Shown: piece after piece, positions 43,515 to 56,093 of the stretch
Layout of the letters: every line of letters starts with the position of its first letter
Numbering within the stretch: the first letter of the stretch is position 1
NCBI GenBank assembly: GCA_039545355.1
Contig: BCJJ01000003.1
Coordinates: forward strand, 1,757,092 to 1,821,091
DNA from: Trichosporon coremiiforme
Lineage: Eukaryota; Basidiomycota; Tremellomycetes; Trichosporonales; Trichosporonaceae
Direction: 5' to 3'
DNA: 64,000 nt
Notes under the pieces: generated by a model
What the model saw: the letters and a program-made list of their open reading frames with translations, nothing else
Told to the model about the DNA's origin: nothing
The model's database searches: none
Made by a program: the position numbers and the translations under genes

Positions 43515-44193
43515 CTAGTTGAAGCTTGCGCCTCCGTCGGGCAGACGCTCGATCTGATACTTGTGCTTGACGACGTACATGAGCGGTACACCGGGTACCT
43601 TGCGGATACGCCTTCGGAGGTCGCGATCACAAGTAGCGACGATGTAGCACTTGTGCGCCATGACACGCTGCACAATGCAGTCGTCTGCATACGTACCCGA
43701 GTGGTCGCAGTGCACGCGCTCGAAGCGGGGGTCCTTCGCGATCTTGAGGGCGAGGCGGTACTTCGGTCCGAGCTTCTCCAACTCTGCAAGCACACAGTCC
43801 GAGATGGTCGGGATACACTTCGCCATGAGACAGTCCATCATGCCCTGGACGAGCTCGATCTTGTTCTGAATGCTGAAGTTGATGAAGTTGGTATCGACGA
43901 GCACGCGGTACGGCGGTCCCAGATCCGTGTTGTGCGACAGGAAGAGGGAGGACGAGACCTGCGACTGCGCCTCGCGACGCTTCTCCTCGGCTTGCTTCTC
44001 CTTCAGCGCCTTCTTGGCCGCCTTCTCGATGTTCTCTTTCCTGCAATGTCAGCTGGGAGCTGGATCTGGCAACTTACAGTCGCGGATCACTCGGCTTGAT
44101 CATGCGCTTCACCGCCGCGAACTTTCTCGTCTGCTTGGCTTTCCCCTGTATGTCAGCTAAACAGGACGCAGTACACAGCTGACTACTCACCAT
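43515..44193 (-). CDS. FCF1: rRNA-processing endonuclease Fcf1/Utp24 (PIN domain)
   Basis: PIN-domain nuclease of the small-subunit processome; in yeast it cuts pre-rRNA at A1/A2. Exons 44191-44193 (start codon only), 44078-44145 and 43515-44040; 597 nt, 198 aa, in frame. After the ATG-only exon the protein reads GKAKQTRKFAAVKRMIKPSD, the conserved Fcf1 start, which justifies the unusual first exon. The PIN core follows: RVLVDTNFINFSIQNKIEL with catalytic Asp, DCVLAELEKL, YADDCIVQRV, IVATCDRDLRRRIRK and VPLMYVVKHKYQIERLPDGG. Length matches the family. Divergent from the SAP30-like gene and tail-to-tail with DNA2. Confidence 0.96.
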
Positions 44194-44519
44194 CTTGGCT
44201 GCCCTTCTGCTGCTTGCACTTGTTGAGGAAGACACCTGAGGCACTCAGCAGCAACTGACGTCCTCGATCGCGTTCCGCCTGGCTGCCAACTTTCAAGATT
44301 TCCAGTGGCAAAAATGCTCCCGCCTGTGCCTTCCTCCAGCAGCCGCTGCCCAGTCCACCGCACGGTGGCTGGCGTCGTGGACGCTCTATCACTTATGCGG
44401 TCCTCCCTGTACCACCTCCACTTTCGAGTCCTCCCTCCACTGACTGGGTTTGCGTCTTGGACGGCCATCCGGAGCGCCTTCCTTTAGATCCACACCATCG
44501 ATCACCATCATCAACCGCA
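44194..44519. promoter_or_regulatory. Shared 5' region of FCF1 and the SAP30-like gene
   Basis: 326 bp between divergent start codons must drive both genes. No specific element identified. Confidence 0.5.
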
Positions 44520-45359
44520 ATGCCGGCCGACGCCCCATCACCAACACCAAGCACGATGCCGCCCCCGAAGAGGCGCGCGAACGGAGGCGGTAGCCGGAAC
44601 ACGAAACGGAGGAAGGCGGACGACTCGAACGACTCGGGCACAGAGAAGGGAGGTGCCAGGCCCGCATTCGGCGTCGGCATGGTCAAGGGAAGGGAGGATG
44701 AGTGGAGCGAGCCCGCCGACGTGAAGACGAAGGTGAGCTAAGAGTTGGTTCTGCCCGAGCTGACAGAGCCAGGTCGACTTCCTTGAACTCCCCGTCGACG
44801 CGCTGTACCGTTATCTCGAGGTTAACGACCTCCTTCCCCGCTGGGACGTGTCGCCCTGGAGCGAGGCGCCATGTACTCCGCGTAAGTTCAAGATACCTCG
44901 AACAATCTAACCCCAGCGACGGAGCTGTACACGATGCCACCTGCTGCGCCTGTGATCCCTCCGGACAGCCCTAAGCGTGACACGCCGATGGCCGTCGATG
45001 AGCCTGTCGAGGAGAAGCCGTCAACCGCCGATGGCGGTGAGGGAGAAGATGGAGAGAAGAAGGAGGGTGAGGAGGGTGAGGGCGACGACGCCGCGCCCCC
45101 CACAACACGGAGCAAGACGGCGCCGCAGCGCAAGGCGACCGAGACCCACCCGCCCATCAAGCGCGGCATCATGACGCTGTCGGACGTGCATGCCGCGCGC
45201 GCTGTGCTCGCCGATAAGGCGAACCAGCACTGGATGAAGGGGCTCGGAGGCGGTCAGAACCGCGAGGGCGAGACGATTGTCAACTTCCTGTACAAGAACA
45301 AGGTCGGACACGGACGCCTCCTGCGCGTGTACAACCCGACACCGGCGCCCTTCTCGTAG
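44520..45359 (+). CDS. Probable SAP30-like Sin3-binding chromatin protein
   Basis: Exons 44520-44732, 44773-44881, 44917-45359; 765 nt, 254 aa, in frame. The N-terminus is basic with a nuclear localisation-like cluster (MPPPKRRANGGG, NTKRRKADD). Exon 2 encodes VDFLELPVDALYRYLEVNDL, which fits the start of the Sin3-binding domain of SAP30 (short hydrophobic-LP-x3-L-x-R-Y). An acidic disordered insert (EGEDGEKKEGEEGEGDD) follows, then ANQHWMKGLGGGQNREGETI and VNFLYKNK, like the end of that domain (His-aromatic ... E-x2-I-x2-F-L-Y). If right, it is a subunit of the Rpd3/Sin3 histone deacetylase complex. The domain call is by eye from a short, variable family, so it is tentative; a real spliced gene is near certain. 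Confidence 0.7.
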
Positions 45360-45800
45360 ACGTTCTTCTCGGTTGTCTCTTGTGTTTTTAGCTTGTCATG
45401 TCATATCATACTATCTAGAGCGTTGCTGCTCCTTCTGTTACTATTCCCGTTGCGATGGCTCTCCTTAGTAGGCGAAACTCTACCTCTCTCGTCTACATGA
45501 CGCGTGTCCCCCGCCCAGATTACACGGTGAGGGTAGCCTCATGTTTTGACAGCACTACTGGTGGGTCGATTTGATCCCGGTCACCAGTCAGCGACCAGCC
45601 AGGAGACAGTGGCGGGACCAAAACAGGGATAGCGTGGCATGCCCTAAGTCACCCTCCCCTTTTCCCGCCGTGCTACATGGTGTGTTAGTCGTTCACCCGT
45701 CTCGACCTTCCTTGTATTTGGATCAGAGCTTGACACCAACCAACCCAACGCGTCGGAGGAACCATCCACCCAACCCCCGCCGCGCACCGACATCAACACA
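45360..45800. other. Intergenic region upstream of SWI3
   Basis: 441 bp, head-to-tail genes; nothing beyond 3' and 5' UTR signals. Confidence 0.4.
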
Positions 45801-48125
45801 ATGTCGACTCCCAAAATCTCGTTCAAGGTCCCCAAGGAGGGGGGCGAGGGTTCAGCTGACCCCGAGACCCAGGGAGACGTTACCGCCCACGACCTCTCAT
45901 CCGCTCCCGGCAAGGAACGCGAGCGCGAGCCCGTCTTCGGAGGCGACATCGCCAACATCAGTAACGAGGGCCAGCAGGCCATGGACGTCGACGACACCAA
46001 CGGAGGTACGTCACGTGCTGCGGCGTGGATGCAGCGATGGAGACATGTTTGCATGCACTGCACACAGCGAAACGCACGGAAACGCAGAGGTGACTGACCA
46101 TCAACAGACTCGAATGCGCCGAGTGCCACCGTGCTGCCGGCGGCCTCGCCTAGCCTCGACCAGGCCGCCGGTGAGACGCCCGCCGGCGCTGACGCGTCGC
46201 GCTTAGACCCGAACGACCTGCATGACCTCGCGACGACGTATCTCGCGAGCCAGACGCACCCGCTTGTTGTTCCGTCGTACTCGTCGTGGTTCTCCATGTC
46301 GACAATCCACCCGATTGAGCGCAAGTCGCTGCCCGAGTTCTTCTCCAAGCGCAACCGCTCCAAGACTCCCGCCATCTACAAGGACTACCGCGACTTCATG
46401 ATCAACACGTACCGCTTGAACCCGGGGGAGTACCTGACCGTCACTGCGTGCCGTCGTAACCTCGCTGGAGACGTCGGCGCCATCATGCGTGTCCACGGCT
46501 TCCTCGAGCAGTGGGGCCTCATCAACTACCAGGTCGACCCTGACACGCGCCCGGCGCCCCTCGGTCCGCCCTTCACCGGTCACTTCCGCGTCACTCTCGA
46601 CACGCCCAAGGGACTCAGCAACCTGCACCCCGGCACGAAGCCCGGCGCTGGCGCCGTCGGAGCTGCTTCCGGCATCACGCCGCACGCTTCCAACCTCGAC
46701 CTGAAGAAGATCATCTACCAGTCGTCGACGCGCGCGAGCAAGGTCGGTACGGAAGGAGACGCTGAGCGTTCGGCTCAGGCTGCCGCGAACGGAGCCGTGC
46801 CGCGGCCGCAGGCGTACGCGTGTGAGACTTGTGGAACGGACTGCACACGCACGCGCTACCACTCGCTCAAGGATGGCGAGTACACAGTGTGCCCAGCCTG
46901 TTACGTCTCGGGCCGGTTCCCGAGCAGCATGTTCTCCGGCGACTTTGTGCGTCTCGACGACGAGGTGTTCAAGCACGGTGCGCAGGGTGCTGGTCCCGAC
47001 TGGAGCGACCAGGAGGTGCTCCTTCTCCTCGAGGGTGTGGAGATGTACGACGACGACTGGAAGGCGGTTGCGGACCACGTTGCGACCCGCTCCAAGGAGC
47101 AGTGCATCGCCAAGTTCCTCCAGCTTCCGATCGAGGACCAGTACCTCTCCTCTGACCCCGCCGCCCAGCTCGGTCCCCTGCGATACCAGGCCGGTGTGAA
47201 CGGTGTTCCCTTTGACAGCGCTGAGAACCCCGTCATGAGCGTCGTTACCTTCCTCGCGTCTGCCGTCGGACCGGCTGTCGCGGCCGCCGCGGCGCAGAGC
47301 GCGCTCGGCGAGCTTGCGCAGGGTCTGAAGCGCAAGCGCACCGACAAGGAGGGCGAGAAGGAGGGGGAGAAGGAAGGCGAGAAGGAGGGTGAGACGGACG
47401 CCGAGAAGCGCCAGAAGACGGATGAGATCAAGGTCGAGTCGGCCACCCCCGCGCCGGCAGGCGAGAAGGACTCCTCTGCCACGCCAGCCGAGGGAACGCC
47501 CGACCCGACTGCGCCATCAAAGTCGTCTCTCGAGCGTGCCGCGTCGATCGCCCTCGGCTCTGCGGCTGCCAAGGCGTCGACTCTCGCCTCGCACGAGGAG
47601 TCTCGTCTGCGCACGCTCGTCTCCCGCCTCGTCGCCGCGCAGGCGCGGAAGGTGGAGCTCAAGCTCTCCCTCTTCGAGAAGCTAGAGGACGCGCTGTCAG
47701 AGGAGAAGCGCAAGATTGAGCGCGAGCGCCAGCGTCTGTTCCGGGACAAGGCGGCCGCCGCGCGCGAGATTGCGCGCGTCGAGGAGCTCGTGCGCAAGGC
47801 TAACGAGGCGCCCAAGGAGATCAAGCCCGAGGAAGTCGCGGCCGTCAAGGCCGGTCTCGCCCCCACGACGGCAGAGAGTATCCAGAAGGTGGACGAGAAC
47901 ACGGCCAAGCAACAGCTGGAGCAGATCCGGGCCGAGGCCGCCGCGCCGCCAAGCGCCCCGGCGGCTGCTCCTGCCCCGGGTAGCACCCCCGCCATCCCCA
48001 CTGCGCCTGGTGCGCCGGCCACTGCCCCGGGGCAGCCTGCTGCTCCGGGTGCTCCCGGACAGACCGTGGCCCCGGGGACCGAGGCCGCCCAGCAGCCGCA
48101 ACAGCCCAACATTGCGCAGCTCTAA
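45801..48125 (+). CDS. SWI3: SWI/SNF or RSC chromatin-remodelling subunit Swi3/Rsc8
   Basis: Core scaffold of SWI/SNF-type ATP-dependent remodellers. Exons 45801-46005 and 46108-48125; 740 aa, in frame. Domains: SWIRM about residues 105-210 (HPLVVPSYSSWFSMSTIHPI, YKDYRDFMINTYRLNPGEYL, CRRNLAGDVGAIMRVHGFLE); ZZ-type zinc finger about 305-340 (ACETCGTDCTRTRYHSLKDG, CPACYV); SANT about 366-413 (DWSDQEVLLLLEGVEMYDDD, QCIAKFLQLPIED); an acidic EGEKEGEK repeat about 482-500; a C-terminal coiled coil about 565-635 for dimerisation; and a Pro/Ala/Gln-rich end. The domain order is exactly that of Swi3/Rsc8/SMARCC. Which of the two complexes, or both, cannot be read from sequence. Confidence 0.95.
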
Positions 48126-48508
48126 TCTCCTCCCTTCTCTCTAGATTCCCGGTTATAGTAGTAAGAGTAGCAGTAGCAGTATAGCGTAGGCAGTAGAAAG
48201 AGGGCGCGAGGCAGAGTGTCAAATTCCCCTTGTGTGTCTCCATGTATTTATGTGCTAGAACCGAACGTCATCACTGACTGACCTTGAAACGATCGGCTCT
48301 GCTGGAGGAGTTCACCTGCACCCTTCGTGTCTGAACTCTGCCATCTGCCACGCATAGCAATCGAGACCAGCGCTCCGCTCCATTCGCCCGCCCTCGCCCT
48401 TCGCTTCCGCTATTGCCCGCTCGCTGCGCTCGCCAGTGTGCAGAAAAAAAATACATTACATCTCATGCCTGTGTCTCGCGCATACGTGAATCTCTATAAG
48501 AATGGGTC
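48126..48508. other. Convergent 3' region between SWI3 and OSH6-like gene
   Basis: 383 bp between facing stops; AGTAGCAGTAGC-like short repeat near 48160-48180; no gene. Confidence 0.4.
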
Positions 48509-50439
48509 TTAAGCGGGCGGGCCCGGCTGCGTGGGCACGGCCGGCGTCTCGCCAGCCGGAATCGGCGCAGCGCTGTGCGTCACGCCGTCGATGGCGGGGG
48601 CTCCTGCTCCCCCGGCGGGAACTCCGCTCGGCGCAGCGGCACCTCCAACGGCAGCTCCGGCCGATCCAGGGGCCTGAGCCGTCGGGGCGGGGTAGGCTGC
48701 CGATCCGGCTGCCTGGCCGATGGGCTCGGCCTCGATGCAGGGGGCGGGGAGGCCGCGCTGCGGCGTGGCGCTGCCCGCCGTCGAGGGGCCGGGGACGCGG
48801 CCGTCAAAGATGAACTGGCGGACGAGGGTTTCGAGCTCGTCGCGGTTCTGCGGGAGGTTGTCGATGTCCATCTTCGGGAACCACTTGTCGCCGACCTGAG
48901 TGAAGAAGCGGGGCTGCGGCGCCGGCTCGCCCTTGGCCTCGCGGTCCGCGCGGAGCTGGCGCTGCGCGTCCTCGACCTCGCTCTTCGCCGCCTGCGCCGC
49001 GTTCATGTCCTGCAGCTTGATCGCCTGCGTAAGCTTGCGCCACAGCCGCCTGCTCTCCAGCGGTTCCTGCTCCGACTCGGGGAGGACCGACTTGGCCACG
49101 CTGTCAGCCGTCTCGGCGTTGAACACCATCGTCTTCTTCCCCGTCGCTTTGTCCGTGAAGTCGATCTCGGAGCTCCACATGCCGCTGATGTCGCCGACGG
49201 CTCCCTTGGGACCGTTCACCTTGCCACCAATCTGGTTGTAGCCACCCGAGATCCATCCCTGGGCGTTAGCGGAAGAAGCATAATGCTACTGTGAGACTGT
49301 ATCACTCACCTTTGTCTTGAACTCGATGTCGGCATTGTAGCCTGTTTGCGGGTTTTCGACGAGCGACTCGTCACCAAGCTCGAGCACCATCTTGCCGAAC
49401 AGGATACCGCGCGCGTACGTGTTCGGCATCGTGATGATGTAGTCGCCGTCCTCGGGGCGGTCGAGCAGGCGCAGTCGGTCCTCTCCCTCCATGATCGTCG
49501 CGGCAGAATTGCCCAGGAACTTGGACTGGGGTTGTCAGCTGGGCAGAGCATGGGGCGCAACGCGAAACAAACCTTCGGCTTGATCTCTCCAGTCACCAGA
49601 ATGCCGTTCTTGGGCGAGATGTACATGAACGCGGAGACTGGCTGCAATCGTTAGTTCAGATGAGGTCCGATGAACTTACCGGGTGGTGGGACACCTGCTC
49701 GGCGATGTAGTATCCCTGCGATCCGTCGGGGTAGTAGTACGTGCAGCGGAAGAACTCGTTCAGCACCGGGTTGTACGGCTTCTTGACACTGATAAGGTCA
49801 GCTGCTGCTCCCCTTGTTTCGTATATGGACTCACCCGCGGGGCTTGATGTGCCATCCGGAGAGGTAGAACGTGAGGATGTGCAGGAAGCGGTCACGCGCG
49901 TCAGGCAGCTGGCCTACTCTGTTCTGTCAGCTGAAACGGCCCCGTTTTGTAGCTGCGGCGGCGTTGCTCACCCAAAGATCAGATCGGGATGGGAGAAAAA
50001 GTCGGTGATGCGCTCGAGGAGCGAACGTGGTTCGAGGACGAATGTCGGGAGCGCAATCTTGGTCAGGTCCATGCCGGGGCGGACTGTCTGTTAGCTCATG
50101 GCCGCCGCCTAAAAAGCTGGGGAGAGGCGCTGTGCGCTGCTGAGGCGAGCGGCGAATGCTGACGACAGCCGAGAGGAGGCGCTCCGACTTGCCATATCGA
50201 GCTTGGCGCAGAGCTCAGAGCTCGCTGCCCAGGCCGCCTTCCTCGCCACTCGCTCCCCCGCTCGTCGGTCATAACTCACGCTGAGAGATTAAGCTCATTA
50301 AGATGTTGCCCTCCTCCTTGTCGAGGGTGGAGGTGTCAGCGTCGCGGCCGTCGGCGACGTCGCCGCTGCCGGCCCCGCTCTGGCGACGGTCCTTCTTGGA
50401 GCCGAGGGTGAGGCTCTCCATGTGGTTGAGGAGGCCCAT
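48509..50439 (-). CDS. OSH6: Oxysterol-binding-protein-related protein, Osh6/Osh7 type
   Basis: Lipid exchanger; yeast Osh6/7 swap phosphatidylserine for PI4P at ER-plasma membrane contacts. Seven exons: 50280-50439, 49972-50083, 49835-49918, 49680-49788, 49573-49641, 49310-49525, 48509-49258; 1500 nt, 499 aa. The lid and core read [55 protein letters not shown] and EQVSHHP-P (signature, completed across an exon boundary), close to the Osh6/7 rather than Kes1 pattern; there is no PH or ankyrin domain. Exon 5 uses a less common GTTTGT donor. The last about 90 residues are Ala/Pro/Gly-rich and look dispensable. Intron 1 is 196 nt; the rest 38-53 nt. Confidence 0.93.
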
Positions 50440-52102
50440 TGTCGGTGATGGGATGTGGTGTGTCGGGTCGCGAGAAGGTTTTGGGTGAGTGGCTTAGAGC
50501 TAGTAGCAAAGTGACAGTCGCTGGCGTGTTGGTGCAAAGTCGCTGAGGGATGATCGTCGAGAAGGACGCCCGAAGAGGGAGGGGTGATGGGGGGAGGAAT
50601 GAAAAAGGAAAGTGACGAGGGAAGTGATGTAGTACCACGCGCTGGGACGCTGGGGCGGAGTCTGCGAGTCTGGGCTGGGGGATAGAGCAAAGTCTCAGGG
50701 GCAGCCCAAGTGCGGCGAACGTCATCGTCATCACTCCCTGCCTTGCCCTGATGCATGTTGCATCTTGCACCGATCGCTCCTCATCCATGCAGATCTCCCT
50801 TGCACATGTCCCTTTCCCGCTCTCCGCCTCGTGTCACCCCCTTCCTCGTCGTATCCGACAGGCTGCCCCACACTCTTGCGAAAGATGTGATCTCTGGGTT
50901 CATCCTTGATCATCAGAAGACAGCGATTCCAGTCCTGTGGAGCGACAAGGGCGTCGTCTGCTCGCACTGTTACGCCTCTCGGGCTCGGCGCAGGGGCAAG
51001 CCAGAGCAGACTGCAAATGCAGGGGTCGGGCAACCTGCCCTTGCCATTGCCCTTGCGATTTGCCCTGTGAAGGCGTTCTGCCGGCGCCCAGCGGAGCCCA
51101 GCTCTTGCTCATGCAGCTGAGCTCACGTACTCATGCGCGTCGGCGCCTCTGCGTCAGCCGCCGTAAGCCGTCGGCTGTCGTTTCTTCTGACAATTCGAAA
51201 GCCGTGCGCCGCGTGCCGCGAGGGGCCGAGGGGACCGAGAGGACCGAGAGGACCGAGAAGCGTCCGAGCATGCAAAGCGGAGTGAGTGCTCCGAGTGCGG
51301 CGTGCGTGAGGCGCAAACCCCAAACCCGTCATGTACCACACGGCAAGGGGCAATGCAATGCACCATGCGCCTCATGCATGGACATGCGGAAAAGAATATG
51401 ACGGGATATTGCCAGCTGATCCCGGCGTCCTCATCACCGATGATACGTCTGCGCAAATGGCCCATCGTCCAGAACCGCATGCGTGGCCGCACCCGATCTC
51501 GCTTCAGCACGCAACGTGAGGCATCATGCAAGCGAGACAACGGGTGGTAGACATCGGGGCATGCTTCTATGACCGTCTTTCGATCTGCGTCAGCCTACCT
51601 AGCCTGGATCTTGCTTCGGTGCTTGGTGGCTTGCCAGCTGCTGGGTTGCGGTCGCAGCCTTCCTCGGTGCATTCCCAGCTACTCCGGTCGTCGATCCGAT
51701 GCACAGTGAAGATTACCATGCAGAGCCGCAGCGTGCGCATCACGGCCAATGATCTCCAGCCGTTATCGCGCAGTCGAACGACGCGACGCGCATCAGCATA
51801 CTGGAGGTCACGTAGTGACGTGCCCTCATGCCCAGGCAACATCCGACTCCGGCATGAGGCATGCACGTTTGTGCGCTAACTGCCGCTAAGCCCGTTTTCG
51901 TTTCGCGACCAGGTTGTCCAGGTGCATAATCACGCGCTGGGAATTCCCCGATTCCAGTAATCCAGCAAGCGCGGTTCATTGATCCAAGACAGGAAACTCG
52001 TGATATGCTGCTACTGTGCTAACTGACTCTATTCTATGCTATGCTTTGCCGCATTCCCTTTCTTGCGCCGAGTCAAGATCGTTCGATGGCATTGGGACTC
52101 AT
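50440..52102. other. Intergenic region, 1.66 kb
   Basis: Contains the OSH6-like promoter (left) and 3' UTR of VIP1 (right). Tandem GACCGAGAG-type 9-bp repeats lie near 51232-51262. Several frames of 60-150 codons have no recognisable product. Confidence 0.35.
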
Positions 52103-55100
52103 TTACCATCCGGCGTCGCTCGCCGCGCTGCGGTGGCTGCTCGCTGAGCTCATGACGCCGCGGGGTGTGTCCTCGCCTCCGCGCGAGAGCGAGAGAGGGA
52201 GTACAGCCTCGTCATGCACCGCCTTCTTGAGGTAGACCTGGTCACCCTCGAGCGGCGTCGTCGAGAACGTGAGACCCTTGCCGAAGTGCTTCACGAGGCA
52301 CTTCTCGGCGAGCGCCCAGTCAACGTGGCTCGTCAGCTTGCGGCGCGGCTGCACCGTCAGACTGTGGCGCGCATCGACGTTGCTGTCGAGCACGGCCGGA
52401 GAATGCGCTCCCTCCGAGATGGACAGGCGGATCGAGAAGTCCTTATGCGTCTTGCCGTCGCGCTGGGACGACTTCTCCCACAGCTCAATCGTGATGTGCG
52501 AGCAGTAGTCGAGCTCAGGGATGCGCACGTTCGTCGCGAACGGCAGGCCGCTCGCCAGGAGCAGGTGCACAAACGTCGTGATGTGCGACTCCTTCCTGTG
52601 CTGTCAGTTTAGCCATCCCAAACATCGAAACTCACGTGAAGTAGAAGCAAGCAGATGACTTGCCAGTGTTCTTGGCCTCCTCGAGGTCACCCCACACCTT
52701 CCGGAGAAGGGGCAGCGACGTCAGAATACCAATCTCCTCCTTCGCCTCGGCGTCAAAGCCGTACTCCTGCGGCGCGACGAGGTCGAAGAGCGCCTTGGCG
52801 CGGGCGTAGAGCTCGTGCAGGCGGCGGTCCTGGTGCTCAGCACCAGTGCGGGAGCTAAGGCCCTTGCCCTCGGGGTCGAACACGGCGAAGAGGAAGTTAC
52901 GGTTATGCAGCGAGTCGTACTTGATGCTGTCGTAGAGCTCGGAGACACGGGACGGGTCAAACTTCTCCTGCTTGACACCGACCCAGTCCTCGAAGATCTT
53001 CTCCCAACGCTCGCGGAACAGCCAGGGCGAGTCACCCGAGCACCATCGCTGCTTGGGGATACGCTCGACGTTGCCATTCTCGTAGTTCGCACGCATGATC
53101 GCGCGCAGCTCAGTCAACTGCGCGATCACCTCACGCACAACCTCGACTGGCTCCTCCTTGAGCGACCACTGCAGGTCAGACCGCTTCTCCGTCTCGCCAG
53201 AGCGAAGAAGCATCTTAAGCTTCTTCTTCGCCTCGCCGATCTTCTCCTTGCCCGCGTTATTGTCGTCGAGCAGGTCGCGGCGCTGGATCAGGTGGGAGAT
53301 GACCGGTCCAGAGGGCTCGGCGGGCGTACCAGACGAACGGTTGGTCGTCGGCGTCGTTGTGGCCGGCTGCTGGTCACCAGCACCCAGGAGCGAGTGCGCA
53401 AAGAAGTGCGCAGTGTTGATCACACGACGCTCAGAAGACGTGTAGATCTTGACATTCGACAGGACATCCTTGTTCATGATGAGGATGTCCTTCTTGAAGG
53501 CGTCACCGAGATCGCGAGCCTGGTAACGCGCAGCGTGCGTGCTCTCACCGCCCCACTTGACGACGAGCTGCATCTTCTCGAGGCCCTCGGGGATGCCGTA
53601 CGACTCAGCCTCGCCAGTGATGACGGCACGCATGTCTGGGGTCTGCGGCACGGTCGAGTCATTCGAGGTGTTCGCTTTCTCACCAGCAGGCACGTTTCCG
53701 ACGCTGCCGCGCTTCAGCCAGTCGTCGACACGCTGACGGCTAGCTTCGTCATCCTCGTCGCCAGAGCCGACCTCCTCCTTCTTCTTGTCCTTCTTCTTCT
53801 CTTTTTTATCCTTGTCCTTGTCGCCATTCTTCTTGACGAAGCTCGGCTTCAGCTGCGCCTTGGTACCGGGAAGCGACATCTTCTTGGTGAGCACCTCCTT
53901 GAGCTGGTCGAGCTTGGCGACTATCTCGGGGGTCACTCCCTCGATCTTCTTCGCCTCATCGGCAGCAAGCAGGATATAGTTGAGCTGACGAGGGTCACGG
54001 AGAATGATCTCCTCGCGGTAGCCACGGAGAAGCGACAGGAACGGCCTAGCCCATGGCTCGTGAGCAGGGAAGGAGAACTGCTGGTCAGCTGCATGCGACA
54101 CGATCATAACTCACCTTCAGCTTCATCTTCGGCGTGCGGTCGGCATGGCGGAGAACGGTGACGGTGGCACGGAGGGTGCTCGTCGAAGACTGCTGTGCAT
54201 CGGGAGGCGGCATGAGGGCCGACTTCTGAGTTTGCTCAACCTTGCGCTCGCGGGCAATATCGCACACAGCCGAAAGAATTTCAGCGGCCTTGTCGTAGTA
54301 CGACTGGTTGCCTTTGACGAAGGACCAGCCGTTGACGTCAATCACCATACTACGGCCGTGATCACGCAGGAGATCAAAGCCACACACCCGCTGCCCGAAC
54401 GCTTCCACGACATCCTTAGCGTACGCTTCCTCCTGCGTGGACAGCTTCGTGATAAACCGCGTCTCCTTACCATCCGCGTTACGCTGAACGAGCCCATCGA
54501 CGACAGGCGACTTGCGCGTCTCAGCATGCGAGAACTCGGGACCGATCGTGTACACCTTGACGTCCTCAGCTGCCATTGTCAGCATCAACCTCCACGGACC
54601 ACCGGACCGCGCCACAGCCACCGGTAATGTCCGACCGCATCGTGACTCACCGTTGTCAACATTGATGAACTCCTCGTAAATAAACGATCCAACAGTGCGA
54701 GGGTGGTAGAGCTCCGGGTCGTACTCGGAACTCTTGTTGCCGACCTTGCGGAACAGCCTGCGACCACCACCACCCTTGTAGTAGATGTAAACGTTGTGGT
54801 CCTCGCCATTGACCGGCTTCTCCACGAACGGCTTCTCGACAACCTTATCGCCAATGATGATAGCGTCACCGTCCTCCCGAAGGATCACGTCACGCGAGCG
54901 GGGCACCTCCTTGTGCGCCTTGTTCTTCCAACGGTCCGGAACGACGACTGGGTCCCAGCTGTCCTCATCCTTCGCCTTGTGTCCAGGAAGCACGAGGCCA
55001 AGTTCCTTCCTCACACGCAGGCGCAGGGATCGGGGGACGCGGGGCCCGCCGTCACGGTTCACCTCGGCTCGCTTAGGCGTCGGAACGCCAATGTGGTCGA

Positions 55101-55806
55101 GGATCGCCAGAACCAGTCGGCGGTCCCAGAGAAGGCTCTGCATAGCGAGCGAGTTGATGGAGATGGGCGGCAGGCGGTTGGGGATCTGGGTGTAGGCGAG
55201 CGCCTTGGGAAGCGGGAAGTCCGTACTGAAAAACGAGATCAGGACGTCGACCTGGGGCCAGTGGTTGATGTCTGGCAGTCAGCGAGGAAGCTTAGAATGG
55301 CACATGCATCTCCGCCAGACATGAGTTCAGGCGCTGCAGTGCAATCGGCGACAGCGGCCTTCAGCGCGAAGAGAAGCATGCCGTGCTCCGTTTGAGTTCA
55401 TGTGACTATGTCACAAAGCTCGGAGCGGTAAGGAAGACTCACCTTCTTCGAGGATGACCACATCTCCGAAGATCTGAACATCGACTCCACCCCTCTCGAT
55501 TTCGACCAGACGGGTGAGGATCTCGCGCATAGCCTTGCTTCGGGCCTTGACGTCCATGGCGCACACGCCGAGAGTGACGACGGGGGTCTTTCCGCCGGTT
55601 AGCGCCTTGGTCGGTGAATGAGGTCGTGGGGACGCCGGGGTACCGGGGCGGGAGCCGGAGTTGGAACCGCCGGCCATCCCACGCTCGGCGAGCTTGGAGA
55701 AGGCAGCGTTGGACACGGACGCCACGGTCTGAACATTCTGGACGTTCTGTCCTCCGTTCGAGGAAGCGTTGCTCCCCTTGGTGGGGGACGCATTCGATTT
55801 CGACAT
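52103..55806 (-). CDS. VIP1: Inositol hexakisphosphate/diphosphoinositol-pentakisphosphate kinase (Vip1/Asp1, PPIP5K)
   Basis: Makes 1-diphosphoinositol pyrophosphates, with an opposing phosphatase domain; controls phosphate sensing, polarity and morphogenesis. Exons 55443-55806, 54651-55271, 54116-54569, 52636-54078, 52103-52595; 3375 nt, 1124 aa, in frame. Residues 1-70 are a disordered leader with SPTK/TPASPRPHSPTK sites. VTLGVCAMDVKARSKAMREI starts the kinase N-domain; the ATP-grasp part includes VVEKPFVEKPVNGEDHNVYI, YIYYKGGGGRRLFRK and CGFDLLRDHGRSMVIDVNGW. Near residue 470 the histidine acid phosphatase-like domain begins with VLRHADRTPKMKLK and ends with ELDYCSHITIELWE. A Lys-rich acidic insert (DKDKDKKEKKKDKKKEE) lies around 53780. 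Intron 1 is 171 nt. Divergent from Ataxin-10. Confidence 0.95.
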
Positions 55807-56093
55807 GTCGGACTCTTGGTTGAGGAGTGGGACAGGAGGAAAAGTCGAGGACGTCGTCGGGCAAACGTGCTTGGGGTAATTTACTTTTCCTATCAGTGCT
55901 CGGCTACTGCGTCAGGTCCAGCGGACCTCGCAGTGGTGGGTGATCCGCCGCCGTCTATCGTGCCGGCATGGCGCCAATCCGGGCCCCCGCAAAACACACA
56001 CGAAGAATCCTTCGAGCGTCATCGGACCCTCCTCATTTGGCCATTTTTAGCGTGCACCTCGGTCTTCCTTCCTCATCCCCAACCACCACCATC
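55807..56093. promoter_or_regulatory. Shared 5' region of VIP1 and Ataxin-10
   Basis: 287 bp between divergent starts; must contain both promoters. Confidence 0.5.

Noticed and set aside
52815..54161. 448-codon plus-strand frame
   Set aside because: Opposite the VIP1 exon that contains the phosphatase domain.
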